A stretch of DNA of 64,000 nt from Onthophagus taurus (lineage: Eukaryota > Arthropoda > Insecta > Coleoptera > Scarabaeidae): contig NC_091973.1 of the NCBI RefSeq assembly GCF_036711975.1, positions 15,996,001 through 16,060,000 on the forward strand, read 5' to 3'. The notes below the pieces were generated by a model. That model saw only the letters and a list, made by a program, of their open reading frames with translations. It was not told the origin of the DNA and did not search any database. The translations under genes and the position numbers were made by a program. Shown here piece by piece: positions 43,022-55,800 of the stretch (its first letter is position 1; the number at the start of each line of letters is the position of its first letter).

Positions 43022-44266
43022 AATAAACCTTTCAGGTATTTTCGATTCTTGTATCTTATACCGTATGCGATGTAGGTAACACCCATATTCTGCCAATTCT
43101 ATTATCTGTACCTCTGAATTGGTCTTCCAAACGTCGTCGAACTACATCGGCCGACACGAGCCTAAATCTGTCTTGATTTTACTTCGAACACCATAATTCG
43201 CTTGCTTCCGCTCTGACCCACGCGTCCACGATATGTTGTTGAAACAGTTTTCCGAAATTATGCAAAATTGAAAATTCTTCCCGACACTGCAGCATGTACT
43301 TGTAAAACTTCCCTTATGGTAACGGTCTTCGCCGTATTCAGTTGATGTCGTAGCGTTACGTCGCAACCGTACTCTCCGTACGGGAAAATCAACGGATATA
43401 CCATCGGATCGGCTAATTTATTCAAAATTTTCAATTCGTGATGTGCGTTTTTACTCTTAGGATATATTTTTAAATCTACGTCGAACAGCGGCTCATCTCC
43501 AACAAATACGGCAGCGACGTCGTTGCGACTTTCCAGTAAATTGTGAGTTGTCAAGTCGTTGCATATATTTTCTTTAAAACCCACCACCATATTTTCTGCG
43601 TCAACGTCTTCAACTCTTGTTCCTTTTTCTAAAAATTCTTTGATCGTCCTGTACGCCGATACCACCCATACGTTGTCGTGGCGTAATATATTTTCGATCA
43701 CGTCGACGACCTCTCGCACAACTCTATCTCCAATTTTTTGCATTAGCCATTCGGTCGCGTCATCGGCATCGATAAAATAATATTGATTCCCCCTCGGATT
43801 TGCGAAATCTTCCGCGCAAATTTACACACAGGACAGATATACCATTTGCAAAATGTAAAATTTGCAAAATGGTATATCTGTCCGTACATTGTAAAGGACG
43901 ACGCTCCTTGCCCAACGTTTACGCCGTCCGGTATCGAGGCGGTAAAAGATGCCATCGCAAACAGGTCCTTTATCGCTCTAATATTTTCCCTATAATTCCT
44001 ACCCATCGCGTCTCTCTCGACCAATAATCTTTTGATTTCCTCCGGACAACGACGTAACTCCGTACGTCTCCATCTCTGCAGCATAACATTCTCTTCCGGG
44101 ATCTGGTTGTAATTTCTTTTGTAAAATATTTCGCGTCGCAGTGTCTACAAACATCGTCCAAAGCTCCGGTATTGCACAGCGCGACCGCCGTCTTGACGGA
44201 CTCGTTCAACGTAAGCGCTTTTCTGTACGTCATTTTGTGCGGAATCTCCGCGTGACGTTGTAACAT
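43021..44266 (-). pseudogene. Helitron Rep N-terminal region, broken
   Basis: Minus strand: MTYRKALTLNESVKTAVALC and a zinc-finger-like CRHCDAKYF (43970-44266), then RAIKDLFAMASFTASIPDG and SSFTMYGQIYHF (43743-44084). Next is the Helitron_like_N part at 43258-43743, with IDADDATEWLMQKI and ADPMVYPLIFPYGEYGCDV. Several frame changes occur. A small hairpin inversion at 43831-43883 sits inside this coding region. Confidence 0.75.
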
Positions 44267-44564
44267 TTCTTTTTTTAATTAATTAAAACAATTAAAACAC
44301 GTAGATTTTTCCATTAAAATAATTTAGGAGTAATTTTATTTAAATTCTGAATGGAGGGTTACATAAAAATCAGGGTTTATTTTTCCTTATAATTTCGAAT
44401 TTTCCCTTTTTTTGGGCGTTTTCACATCTACCGATACGATACCGACACGACTCCGGCACGACAGCACGACACGATAATTATCGGCAAATTATGCACATTT
44501 ACCAGCAACGGCAACCGACACGGTAACACCACCTCCAGACACAGTGCGTTTAAAACAAGCAATA

Positions 44565-46312
44565 TGGCTAGAACTAACAAACTATATTTACTTTATTTAT
44601 TACACCTAAGACGAAAACGGCGAAATAAGCAAAGGCAATTATGGGTACATCCAATAATAAAGGTTAGATACTGAGAGGGTACCTATTATACTCTGTTTGA
44701 AAAATTGTGTGGTGACCCAAATAAGTTTTTTAATTATTTTCGCATGAGCAAAAATACATATATATTAAGTATTGTAAGTGACAAGATCAAGAAGAAAGAC
44801 ACTCAATTTAGAATGGCTATACCAGCTGAAGAAATGCTAGCAGTGACATTGAGGTAAGTTATAATAAAAACTGGAAATTATTTAATTAATTCATCTCATT
44901 ACTGTTATGGTTAGAAAACAAACAATAAACAGGTACTTTCTCTGGTGTATATTGATAAAATACTTTACAAAATATCTTATTTACATTTCGAAATCATTAA
45001 AATATCTGACGGAAGGTTCTTGTTGTTGGTCCGTAGGATTGGAAGGAATAGGTTGATTCGAGGTTGATGCGACGGATTGGTAGTCAAAAGTTTGCACAGA
45101 ACTTTGGCGAGAATCAGACAGATTCATGGCAGGTGAAGGCATCGATGTATTTACGTGAATCTGTTGTAAAGTGGGAATGGAAGTGCGTCGACGTTTAATA
45201 GTCCTTATCGTCGTTAGAATTTCCATTTGTAAATCCATCAATTCTGATTCAGTCATGTCGCGGGTATATGGAAGAAATGACAGTAACAACATTTCCTGAT
45301 CTGACCTAGGAGCAGGGTAAACAGTCGTATTTCCTGAAGATTGTTGTCCTCTCTTCAGTTCCGCCAGGATTTCACGCTCTATAATGTCTAACTTTTTTTT
45401 TGGCCTGACCCTATTTTAGGTTGAAGTTGATGGAGTGGAAGCAGGAATTGGTTGCTGTGAGTTCGTAAACTCCACAATTTCCGTATTGTCTTCTGGCATG
45501 CTAGATTGGTTAAAATTACTTTCTGTTTCGTCTTTCTGTGATATCTTTAACAGAAACTGGAGATGTTCGCTGCATATATATTTTTTTTTGCTCCTTGGCC
45601 GCTTTTAGTTCTTAATGATCGTAGGAATGAATCCCTAATGTTCGCCCATTTATTCATTATACCATCTCCTGCAAAACATCAAATACAATTTATATTTGGC
45701 ATTTATTTTGTTTGTTTTAGATATTTATCTACTGGATGATATGGTACGCTGACAGAATTGCATTATAATTATAGGATTGGAATGTCAACTCTAAGCAAAA
45801 ATATAAACATTGTGTATAGTGAAATATGGAATGATCTTCGAACAATTCATTTGAAAGAATTAACACAAGAAGACTGGAAACACGTCACCAATGAATTTCA
45901 AAGAAAAGCGAATTTTCCTATGTGCGTTGGAGCTATTGATGGCAAACACATTCGAATCGAAAACTTTCCCCATGCAGGATCGATGAATTTTAATTACAAG
46001 AAATTCTACTCGGTGGTTCTTTTAGCAATTGCCGATGCAGACTACAATTTTTTATTCGTGGATATCGGGGCTTATGGAAAAGATTGCGATTCGTCTTTTC
46101 TTCTAAAATACTGAATTTTGGAGAAGATTAATGAATAATGAATTAGATTTACCGGAAGCAAAACCAATATCTCCAGTAACGGGCCTGAAAGTTCCATATG
46201 TTTTTGTTGCCGATAATGCATTCTCAATTAATAGACATATCTTAAAAGATTTCTGAAATCATAACTTAAGTATTAAACAACGTGTTTTTAATTATAGACT
46301 AGCAAGTTTCTT
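44565..46312 (+). pseudogene. Harbinger transposase, two exons, with stops
   Basis: Exon 1 (44565-44853) starts MARTNK and has RRNKQRQLWVHPI, FEKLCGDPNKFFNYFRMS and FRMAIPAEEMLAVTL, with one in-frame TGA. It ends at GAG|GTAAGT. Exon 2 starts after TTTTAG at 45721 (YLSTG, then a stop) and reads MCVGAIDGKHIRIENFPHAG, the DDE_Tnp_4 core, YSVVLLAIADADYNFLFVD and, after a frameshift near 46110, PYVFVADNAFSINRHIL. The splice phase joins AG|A into Arg. The C-terminal end is missing. Confidence 0.75.
44981..45670 (-). pseudogene. MADF-type partner of Harbinger 1, last exon
   Basis: A minus-strand acceptor TTTTGCAG precedes 45670. The exon reads NKWANIRDSFLRSLRTKSG (C-terminal half of a MADF domain), a low-complexity linker, RPKKKLDIIEREILAEL and then MLLLSFLPYTRDMTESELM, a BESS-like segment, ending at 44981. 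At least one frameshift lies in the A-run near 45583 and a stop near 45417. It lies wholly inside the transposase intron (44854-45720). Confidence 0.65.
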
Positions 46313-46485
46313 TAGCTTTTTTTTTGTATCGAATATACATTTTTTTTATATTGAATTATTCCGTCAACGTGCCGATATCGTCTTGATACGTATTGCCGCC
46401 ATTTTGATCCTGAGATCTTCTCCACTGGAGCAATCAGTCATTTAGATACGCTAAAAAAGAAAAAAGATTTAATTCGTATATATTG

Positions 46486-48453
46486 TATAGTCTCCGATAT
46501 TTCTGGTGGTTTTTATGACCCTCAGAAACAGTAGCGGCAGTAATTATCACCCCGAAAAAGTACCTGGCTGTGATTTATGATAGGCCCTCGTAGCGAACTA
46601 GGTCCAGGGACGCACTTCTTTTTTATTTTATTTCATTATGAATTATTTAACATTTCTAACCGGCGATTGTCGTTAATTCAAGTTTCTTCATCAGTGTCAT
46701 AACAATTGTCACTTTCTCTGCATTCTAAGTTATCGTCAGGAGAATCATCAACACTAATAATAAAGCGCTGAACATGTGGCGACACATACGAATCTTCGAC
46801 ATCTTTCACGTGTTTTACGCACTGCGACCACAACTCGGATGAAATATTATTACATTCCTCACGTATTAAATCCACAACTTTGGCACTTATCGTCGGAGTT
46901 ATATTATGTTTTCTTATGTTCCTCTTTAAGTTGCTCCAAATTAATTCTATAGGATTTAAGACGCAATGGTAAGGTGGCAGTCATAATACTGTGTGCCCTG
47001 AATTTTTTGCCATGTTGTCAATTACGTATTCGACCGTATTATTATTTTCATTAACTTTTTCTAATAGTTTATCTTTAGTTATTTTTCCTTCTGGCATAGC
47101 ATTGTCTTTCATATAATTTAAAATATACTCCTTTTTGTGCCTTTTCGATGGTTTGGGATTTTGAATACGGGAGTGATAACTGGCATTATCGAGCACTATT
47201 ACCGAATTTGGCTTTAAATTCTTCAATAACTGGTTCTTGATGATAATCAGCAGAGCAATGTTTGATGTTTTTTGCAGACACTAACAGGGCATTTTTTGTA
47301 AAACCATTTTCTCCGCCTGCATGAAGAATAATCTCACGCTTCCCTCTTGAACATGGAGTTGCCAGTGCGCATTTCTGACTTCCATCAGATAGACCTTTTT
47401 TTAATACATCGTGAGTGTCATACCAAGTTTCATCCAGATAAATTATGTTCCGCTTCTCTTCACGATATTCTCTGATTTTTTGTATAAAGTTCCATCTCCA
47501 TGTTCTTAGTCGCGGAGTTTCCATAATATGAGCACGTTCATCAAGTGTCTTATAACGAAATCCAATGCTTTTAAGGTATTTTCGAAACTAATCATCTGAA
47601 TAATTAATTTGTAGATGAAGTTCTTCCAATCTACCTTTCAGTGTAGATACATTCGGCACGATATTTTCCGAGTACATACCATAAATAACTTGCTTTATTT
47701 GGGTTTCATAGGATTGTGGAATTTTTTTAAATGTCCTTGAAGATTTCCGTGGCTGAAGGGTTTCAGCAACTGGTTTCTTTTTCTCACTAATAAATCTGCG
47801 TACCGTTGTTAGAGGCACCCCGGTTACTTCACTAGCAACCACACACGCAGTAGAACAATCTTTTTCCGTTAATTTGGCGTAAACGTTAACAACTACTTTT
47901 CTAACTTCTTCACAATATTTCTTGCTACTCAAACAATAAAAATGTGATTCAGTTGACGTAATTGCTGTTTCTTCGCAAAGTTGATACATTTTCTTTCGTT
48001 TCAATAAGTATATCTCCCGAAAAGTAAAAGAATACTGACGAATATTTCTCTCTGCCCTGTTTTATATGCAAATATTACAAAGAATTTTTACTTTTAAAAA
48101 ACTACTTAAAAACCACTTAAACAACAATGAATACCCTTCATTGTTTAGACTCTAAAAATATAAATTTGAAATAAATTCAAAAGAAATATTTACGCCTTAA
48201 AAAAAAAGAATCCTTAAACAGTATTTAGAGTACTAATTATTGTTTACATTCGAAAAATAAAATGTTGTATTTTCACACAAAGTAATGGTATTTAAGTTTT
48301 TAAATATTATGTTTCTGTAATTTCCGTTAATGCGGTCCTGAACAACTCACGCCAGAGTTTGGGGTTCGTCAACTACCTGTTCACAACCCCGTCTTTGTTC
48401 GTTATATGATTGCAATTAAGTCATAAAAACCACCAGAAATATCGGAGATTATA
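46486..48453 (-). mobile_element. Tc1/mariner-superfamily element with wide D-E spacing, copy B
   Basis: Near-perfect 34-bp inverted ends (TATAGTCTCCGATATTTCTG... and complement) with TA at both edges. Length about 1.96 kb. Same family as 41184-43021. Confidence 0.85.
46678..48004 (-). pseudogene. IS630/Tc1-like DDE transposase, copy B
   Basis: Minus strand: STACVVASEVTGVPLTTVRR (helix-turn-helix), a TAG near 47589, RKYLKSIGFRYKTLDERAH, IIYLDETWYDTHDV (first Asp), REIILHAGGENGFTKNALLV, a frameshift near 47190, SVIVLDNASYHSR (second Asp), a TGA at about 46981, LPPYHCVLNPIELIW (Glu) and an acidic tail ending near 46678. The second Asp and the Glu are about 80 residues apart, much wider than the 34-41 of classical Tc1/mariner. 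It is more complete than copy A. Confidence 0.8.
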
Positions 48454-49672
48454 ATAAAATCCCTGTTTCCGAAGAAACAAAAAAAAGGCTAATTAAATTT
48501 AAGATCTTTAATATTATAGATTAGGATAAGTAGTTACGTTTTGTTATAATTTTCGGTTAGATTTAAGAAAAATTTGGGCGATGTGCAAGGAATAGGTAAT
48601 TCCTTGAATATCCATGACCTTCAAAAAGGGTATATAAGGCCGCGCAAATTGACATCGGGGAGAGTTCTTATTTGGCTGGAGCCAAGCGTTGTCGAATCTA
48701 CGTCAAATTAACCGTACATTTTCTAACCTAAGTCTGAACAACTCATTTTTTTTTATCAAGTAAAAGTAAACAAGTGTTTCTGAATTATCTTCGAAGAAAT
48801 CGAAACCATACCTGAGTTCGAGTCCAATCTTCCATCCTGTTCCCGTAGGACCGGCAAACTAAATTTCCCGAGAATCCTAAACTTCTAACACCGAAGAATA
48901 CCCATTCCTCAAGATCAAGGTCAGCCAGCCATTTTTAACTGACATGTCACACCTCCGGAAAGAAACAAGATAAGTGAACATATTTCCTTTTATCGGTAAT
49001 CAAACGTTACTTACTTGAACTTAATCGTATACCTGTTCCTCGTTTAAACCATTCCGTTTCTTCAGAACTCTTTAATTTTTATAACCATCGCGATTAAAAA
49101 TCAATCTTAAAAGACACTCATAAAATTAACGCGTATAAGCTTTGTCTACGACAACACTGTTCTAAAAGAGTCCTCTTTCTTGCACAGACGTATTTATTTA
49201 GGCTCGTTTTTATGTTTAGTCCGTAAATTTAAAAATTTAGTTAATAGATGTCTCCATGAACCTGCAATTTATTTTTCTATTCCCTGAGATTCATGTTTTT
49301 TAATTTAAAAATGTATTTTTGTTCGTTGCGAATCAAATAAAATATTTTTGTGTGATTTATCGTTTGTATAATTAATTTGTAAAAATTGGTTTTTTAATTT
49401 TTCAATTAATATTCTTAATTTTGTCAGCGACCTATAAATATATATTTTTTTTCTTGTTTCTATCAATTTAAATATACTGTTAAACATATTGTTTTTGATT
49501 TCATTTTTGTTCACGTCACTCATCTTTCACTTCGGAGTGGATCTTGATGTGATTGGTAAACGCAAGTTGGACTATCGCGGATCCACTGACGCCCTTAAAT
49601 TTTTTAAATCCAGCCCCGTCTCGACTGAGATTTGCCGACATCTTGTGTTATTGTGGCGTTTTAATTTTTTTT
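48454..49672. other. Gap with a possible LTR or promoter segment
   Basis: No gene seen. GTATATAAGG at about 48629, followed by a GC-richer leader-like stretch to about 48940, resembles a retrotransposon LTR or polymerase II promoter. No second copy lies in the window. Confidence 0.35.
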
Positions 49673-50115
49673 TTAATATCGTCGTTTTTTTTGTACGCTA
49701 CAACGTTTTCTACCGGCTTGCGGTTCTCTTAATGGTTGCATCACAATCGGTGATCTTCTCGATCTACGAATTCTCGTAGGCGGTTTCGACGCTCGCGTGC
49801 TCGGTCCAGCTATTTGTAATTTCTCGTCCTCCTCTTCTTCCCTTATAATCCTTAAAGCGGAATGTCCTTGCAATTCGAACGGTCCCGCTATGGCAAAATC
49901 TGCTTGCGTGCGGCTTCTCTGAGAGATCATCACGTACGGTCTTCCGGGTCGCCGTAACGCCGCTTCGCTTTTTGGCGATAAAATTGCTCTATTCGCCGTA
50001 TTAATATTTCTCTGCGACCTCCTCGTCGCTTGCGAACTACATTTTCCACTACTCGTCTATTTTGATTTCGACCGAACCATTTGATTGAAAAATTGAAAGT
50101 TAAAGTAAAATGCAA
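49673..50115 (-). CDS. Unassigned basic/acidic ORF pair, possibly one frameshifted gene
   Basis: Frame 1 (49930-50115) is very basic (VVRKRRGGRREILIRRIEQF). Frame 2 (49673-49933) continues with FAIAGPFELQGHSALRIIRE, an acidic run and an Arg-rich tail. The frames meet near 49930. GC content is higher than the surroundings. I do not recognise either protein; a virion or DNA-binding protein of a mobile element is possible. Confidence 0.25.
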
Positions 50116-50707
50116 AAATTAATAAAATTATTACAAATTAAATATAAGAAACCAAAAACTTATGTTTTACACTGTGAAAGATAAAAAATTAAATAAATTA
50201 TTCCACTTACCCAACCAATAAAATAAACCTTTATGTAGAAGTTGATACCGCTATACCGCTAAAACCACCACACTTAAAAATTTAAAAAAGAACTATTAAA
50301 ATACAAATTAATTAACACTAGAAACACTTTTACAATTGCAATGAAAATTACAGAGATTCGAACTTTTACCAATATCTGAACTGATCAGAATATTAAAGTA
50401 AAAATTAAATTAGGTGTACTCTGTCTCGATAAACTCGACGAACTGCGTCAAAATAAAGAGCGTTGCCGCCTTTTAAGCAGGACGCCCACTTAATCGGCTC
50501 GGCTCAGCAGGGTCGGGATCGGCGCTTTCGGCGGAGTTGCTATACAAAGAAACTAATGGGCGCCCCCTCACTGATTTCGACCGGCCGGCAACGACCGGCA
50601 GGCTTCGGCAACGGCAGCGTATTCTAGAAGGGGCAACTCTGTTCCACGGTCTATTGTTCATTCCATTAGAAACCTCTGTGTGAGATGTACATCGCGCGCC
50701 ATTGATC

Positions 50708-52375
50708 ATGTTTGATGAAATGTTAATTGAATGTGTTCGGGAATACGACATATTGTATAATCCACGTAATAAGTATTACCATGATAACAACCAAAAGGAA
50801 AATGCTTGGGCAGATGTATCTAGAAAGATGGACTGTTCTGGTAAGTAAAAATGTATTTACTCAAGTAAATTCAAATAACAAAATATAATTTAAGGTTGAT
50901 TGTTCCTTCCTGCATAAATTCGTTGTAGTTGCCACGGCACGCTTCCTTGATTTGACACAAAGTATTCTTTAAATTGGTCTCTGATATTCAATGCATCTTT
51001 CTGAAAGTTTCCTCCTGCGTTTGCTAACCTAGTAACACCTTCCACCATTACTTCCTGTTCTAATTCGCCTGGCTGCCAAGTACAAGTATCATTACGCAAA
51101 TAATTATGCAGAGCAGTCCAAGCTCTGCATAAAATGCTATTAAATTTTTTCAAGAAAATTCGAAACATTTAGTCATTATATCAAAAGCATTCTCGCTAAC
51201 CCGTCTGGCTCTACTATGCCGATAATTATATTATTTGATAGCTTCGTTATTCAGCATTTGCGTTCCTGGATAAGGTCTCATTACGTTGGGCATTAAGGGA
51301 AATGCCTCATCTCCAACAATTACGTGTGGCAGAACCGTATTTGTCTCAGGTAGTTTTTTATCTGCTGGGAGATGTAATTGTTGCGACATCAGTGTTTTTT
51401 CTAGTTGTGAAGAACGAAAAATACCTCCATCACTATTGCGCCCATACGCCTCAACATCTACAGTGATGAAACGGTAGTAAGCATTCACTAATGCAAGTAG
51501 AACAATGCTAAATTCCTTTTTATAATTATAAAAAAGAGATCCTGAATTCGGTGGTTTTTCGAAAACAACGTGTTTGCCATCAATGGCACCTACGCAGTTT
51601 GGGTAATTCCATTTATTTCTAAACCCTTCTTCTATGCTCTGCCAGTGTTCAGTTGTTGGAGCAGGTATTACAATAGGTGCTATTTTTGACCATATTTTTT
51701 CGCATGTGTCGTAAATAATCGTTCTCACAGTTGTTTCCCCTAATCTATAACTGAAAGATATTGACGAAAAAGAGTCCCCATACCCCAGAAACCTAAAAAT
51801 AAAGAAAATATTTTTACTGTACCAGTCAAAAATAATATTTTTTTATTACTATTCGTAATGCCACATTAATTTTGTTTACTGCAATGTTTACCGTTGCGCA
51901 AAATACGGTACGCACATTGTCAAGTAATCAAGGCTAATGTGGCATTCTGCATATAACAGATTTTATTAGTAATGTTATTTTAGTAAACGACTGCAAAAAA
52001 AGATGGACCCTTCTTCGAGACAGCTTTAGAAAGGCTTTAAAAAGTAGGCAGACAAAGAGTGGAGATGCCACTATTCCGGTTAAAAAGTGGAAGTTCGAGG
52101 AGACAATCTCATTTCTGATCCCATATTTTGGTGAACGGAGTCAGAAGTCAAATTTACAAAAAACTTCAACCCAACAAAATAGTACTATTGAATTAGATGA
52201 CGAAAGTACTTCAGAGGAACTTACTTCGCTTACTTTGCCAGAACCGCGGCCACCTTCTCGTGATTTGTCTCCACCACTAACTCCTACCTCATCTTGTTCA
52301 TCAATAAATACACCGATGACGCAGGTGTTACAAAATTATTTTAAAGATAAGCAGGCCTCGAGATTGAAAAAGTAA
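50708..52375 (+). CDS. MADF/BESS-type protein of Harbinger 2
   Basis: Exon 1 (50708-50840) starts MFDEMLIECVREYDILYNPR and ends at CTG|GTAAGT. Exon 2 starts at 51984 after TTTTAG and continues NDCKKRWTLLRDSFRKALK and KFEETISFLIPYF, completing a MADF domain; the phase-1 junction is exact. A Ser/Pro/Thr-rich linker leads to TAA 52373-52375. The frame stays open afterwards and reads LKKFFDCIEGTVRTF, so the stop may be a late mutation before a BESS-like tail. In this family the MADF/Myb-like protein partners the transposase for nuclear import and binding of the ends. Confidence 0.7.
50887..51792 (-). pseudogene. Harbinger 2 transposase, last exon
   Basis: The exon starts after TTTTTAG at 51792 and reads GDSFSSISFSYRLGETTV, then CVGAIDGKHVVFEKPPNSGS, IVLLALVNAYYRFITVDVEA, VIVGDEAFPLMPNVMRPYPG. 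The C-terminal part (50890-51168) reads FNSILCRAWTALHNYLRND. Between 51170 and 51231 a stop and frame change interrupt the RxxxENAFG region. The acidic DDE positions (AIDG, VDVEAYG, GDEAFPL) are mostly present. The whole exon lies in the MADF intron (50841-51983). Confidence 0.7.
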
Positions 52376-52739
52376 ACACCCGATCATTTAAAAAAATTTT
52401 TTGACTGCATTGAGGGAACAGTCCGCACGTTTTCACCGCGGTTACAGATTGATATTAAAAATAAAATTTCAAATTTGGTAAGTCAATACGAACTAAAAAA
52501 TTTTACCGAACAAAATCCGCCCACGCCAACACATTCCCAACCACTTCCGAACATTTCACCACAGCTGCCTCACTTTCACTCAACTTCACAAATGTATATA
52601 GATCCTGACAACCCACCCCCCTTCCTTCGTTTCCCACTGACAACCCCCCTACCCCACCTTCCTTCGGTTCCTACTACTCCAATTACACTCAATTACCGAA
52701 TTCGCAGTTCAATTACGAACAAAGAAAGGAATAAAATTA

Positions 52740-52845
52740 ATTATATATACTATTATTATTATATTATTATTAAATTATATTATTATTATATTATATTATT
52801 ATATTATTAATATTATATTATTAATATTATATTATTAAAAGTGAG
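52740..52845. repeat. TTATTA-type microsatellite
   Basis: An irregular run of TAT, ATTA and TATTATTA units of about 100 bp lies where the Harbinger MADF tail meets the truncated Gypsy end. Confidence 0.85.
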
Positions 52846-55800
52846 GTTATGAGTTTTAAACAAGGATCATCGTAAAAAGAAACAAATAAGTTAATAAAAC
52901 AAAAAGAAGAACTGTTAAATGAAAAAATAACAAAAATTATGAAGAAACTATGAAAAAATAATTGAAAAAGTGAAACGGTACTTTTCCGTGAAGCGCAAAA
53001 GTCCGACTGTCGGACTGAAGTCATTCCTGTTGCGCTATTGATGGTGTTATTGTACGCAATTGTAGCAGAACGAATTTTCTTTTCTTTTGTTATACCGGGA
53101 TCTTCATCAAGGCATCTCAGATGTTCTAGTAAGGTAGAATGGAATCTCTCTACATTAGCTTGACTTTCTGGGTTCTTTGCTGTACCGAAGTGCAAAGTGA
53201 TTCGATGTAATACGGCCAATTCTTTTACTACTTGGTTGTTAAACTCTGATCCTTTGTCGAAACGAATTTCTCTCGGGATTCCGTAGTAATTGAAGTAGTC
53301 CAAAAATGCTTCGACAATATCTGTTGGATTTTTACTTTTGATTTTAATCGCATGTCCCAAACGTGTAAACGAGTCTACAATTGTTAGATATTTATTGTTT
53401 GCGAAAGAGAAAGTATCAACGAATAATTTTTCGAATGGCGCGTCTGGAGTTTCAGTTATCGGTAATAATGGTACATCGGGTCTTCGATTGTATTTAGCCC
53501 TGTTACATATTTCACAGGCTTTAATAACCTTGGTGATTGTTTCCTCCATTTTCGACCACCAGTATTTCCGTTTGAGATGTTCTAAAGTTTCTTGTATACC
53601 ACGATGGTTCGTCATTCCTTCGGGATACGTTGTTACTATTTCGATCTTCTTTGCTTCATCTGAAATAACTTCCGCTCGTCGTAGGCACCTGATTATCCGT
53701 GGTCCTCTATCTGATATTTCATTATTATAAACGTTACACATTTGTTGATAGAGCTCGTCGACAGACGTGTAAATATAAAATGTTTTATTTCCAGCCATGT
53801 AGTTTTTATATAAATTTAGAATGTGTTCGTATTGGTTTTCTGCTGGGATTCGTACCAAGTGTATGGTGTTATCTCCTCTTGTTTTGATTGTAATTTCTAA
53901 TCCATTTCCCAAACTCGTTGTTATAATGAACTGCGTCTTTTTGTTGTCAATAATAGTATCCTGGATTTCAATCGATTTCTTTGGCTCTACTGTCTGTGTA
54001 GTATGAATAGTATTATTGTCAGAATTTTCTTTGTTTTCTTCTATCCGACGTGTTGATCTTAGTTGTCTGGTTGGTCTATCCGATATTTTTATTTCTTTTC
54101 GAGCAATTCCTTGTCCTGTAGCAAGGATAGCTGGAGGTGCAGGTGAGTCAATCAGTGCAATTGACATTTCGCTCGCTATTTCTAATAATTCTGTATCGTC
54201 AAAATTTGGTAGAATGCTATCTAGATCGCTTTGTGTAATTACATTCAGATCGTTTAATGTAATTCTCGATAACGCATCTGCGTTCGTGTTGGCTTTGCCC
54301 TTTTTATAAACGATGTCAAAATCGTACTCTTCCAACATTATTCTCCAGCGCATTAGTTTGGAGTTGGGCTCTTTTAGCGACCAAAGCCACACTAACGGTC
54401 TATGATCCGTGAAGATGGTAAACTTCTTTCCGTACACATACGGTCTGAACTGTTTGACAGCATAAACTATCGTCAAAAGTTCTTTCTCCGTGGTCGTGTA
54501 TCTCCTTTCTGTCTCCGAGAGTGTTCGAGACGCATAACAAATAGGCTGATCTTTTCCAATTATGCCCTGTGAAAGAACAGCTCCAAGAGCGATATCTGAC
54601 GTATCTGTTGTCACAATAAATTCTTTGGTAAAGTGTGGGTATCTTAGTATAGGATCATTAGTAAGTAATCCTTTACACTGTTCGAATCCGGCTATGTATG
54701 ATGAATCTTCGATGTTGATTTTAGCGTTTTTCTTTAGACAAGATGTAAACGGCTTGGTAATTTTGGCGAAATCTTTAATAAATTTACGGTAATATCCTAG
54801 TAGTCCGAGAAAACTTTTGATTTCGGTTTTTGTTTTCGGTATGGGGAATTGTATGATTGCTCTAATTTTCTCTGGGTTAGGTTTAACACCCTTGTCTGTT
54901 ATAATATGTCCTAAATATTTAATTTCTTTCTTGAGAAATTCGCATTTTTGTAAGTTAATTTTAAAATTAGCTGAATTTAAACGGTCGAAGACTTTAATTA
55001 GTTTTTGTATATGCTCTTGCAGCGATGAAGAGTAAATAACTATATCATCGAGATATACCAGGCATGTGTCTTCTAGTAAACCACGTAAAACTTCGTCCAT
55101 TAGATGCTGGAAGGTAGCCGGGGCGTTTTTCAATCCGAAAGGCATTCTTTTAAATTCGAAATGGCCCTGTTCGGTGCTGAACGCTGTTTTTTCTCTATCT
55201 TCCGGTTCCATTTCGACTTGGTGGTAGCCTGATGCCAAATCGAGAGAGGTGAAATAGTTTGCCCTGCCCAATTTATCTGATATATCGGAAATGTTTGGAA
55301 TTGGATATTTGTCTTCTATCATTCTTTCGTTTAGTCGTCGGAAGTCAACTACCAATCGATTTTTTATTCTTCCGTCTTTTTGGGTTGTTACAATATGGAC
55401 AGGTGCGTTCCAAGGCGAAACGCTTTCTTTCACGATGTCTTGTCGTAGTAGTTCCATAGTTTGTTTTTTTATTTCCTTTTTTGTCTCGATTGGTTGACGA
55501 TAATTTCGAACATAGATGGGTCTATTATCTTTTAGGTTAAGATGATGTTTTATTTTATGAGCAAAAGTTAATTGTTGTCCCTCTATATGGAATAAATATT
55601 TGTATTTCGATAATAATGCTTGAAGAGCCTTCTTTTCTTCTAAATTTAGATGATCCAATTTCAAATTCTTTTCAACATTTTTTTCTTGAAGTGCCGCTAA
55701 ATGGTTTTTATCTATAAAATTATAACCGATGTTTATTTCTTCTTCAATTTCGCTTACTGGTTGCACTTCTATCGGCGTCGGGTTCAAATGGATCGGGTTT

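Larger units (their letters stand above)
44400..46316 (+). mobile_element. PIF/Harbinger element 1, 3' truncated
   Basis: It carries a spliced transposase (plus strand) and a MADF-type gene on the minus strand. The left end is probably in the CG-rich stretch after about 44410 (GGGCGTTTTCACATCTACCG), but a matching right end is missing, and similarity stops near 46316 just before Tc1-like copy B. Confidence 0.65.

Noticed and set aside
48629..48640. Retrotransposon LTR promoter
   Set aside because: Only a TATA-like motif and leader-like composition were seen, without a second copy or defined ends, so it is recorded only as a possibility within the gap entry.
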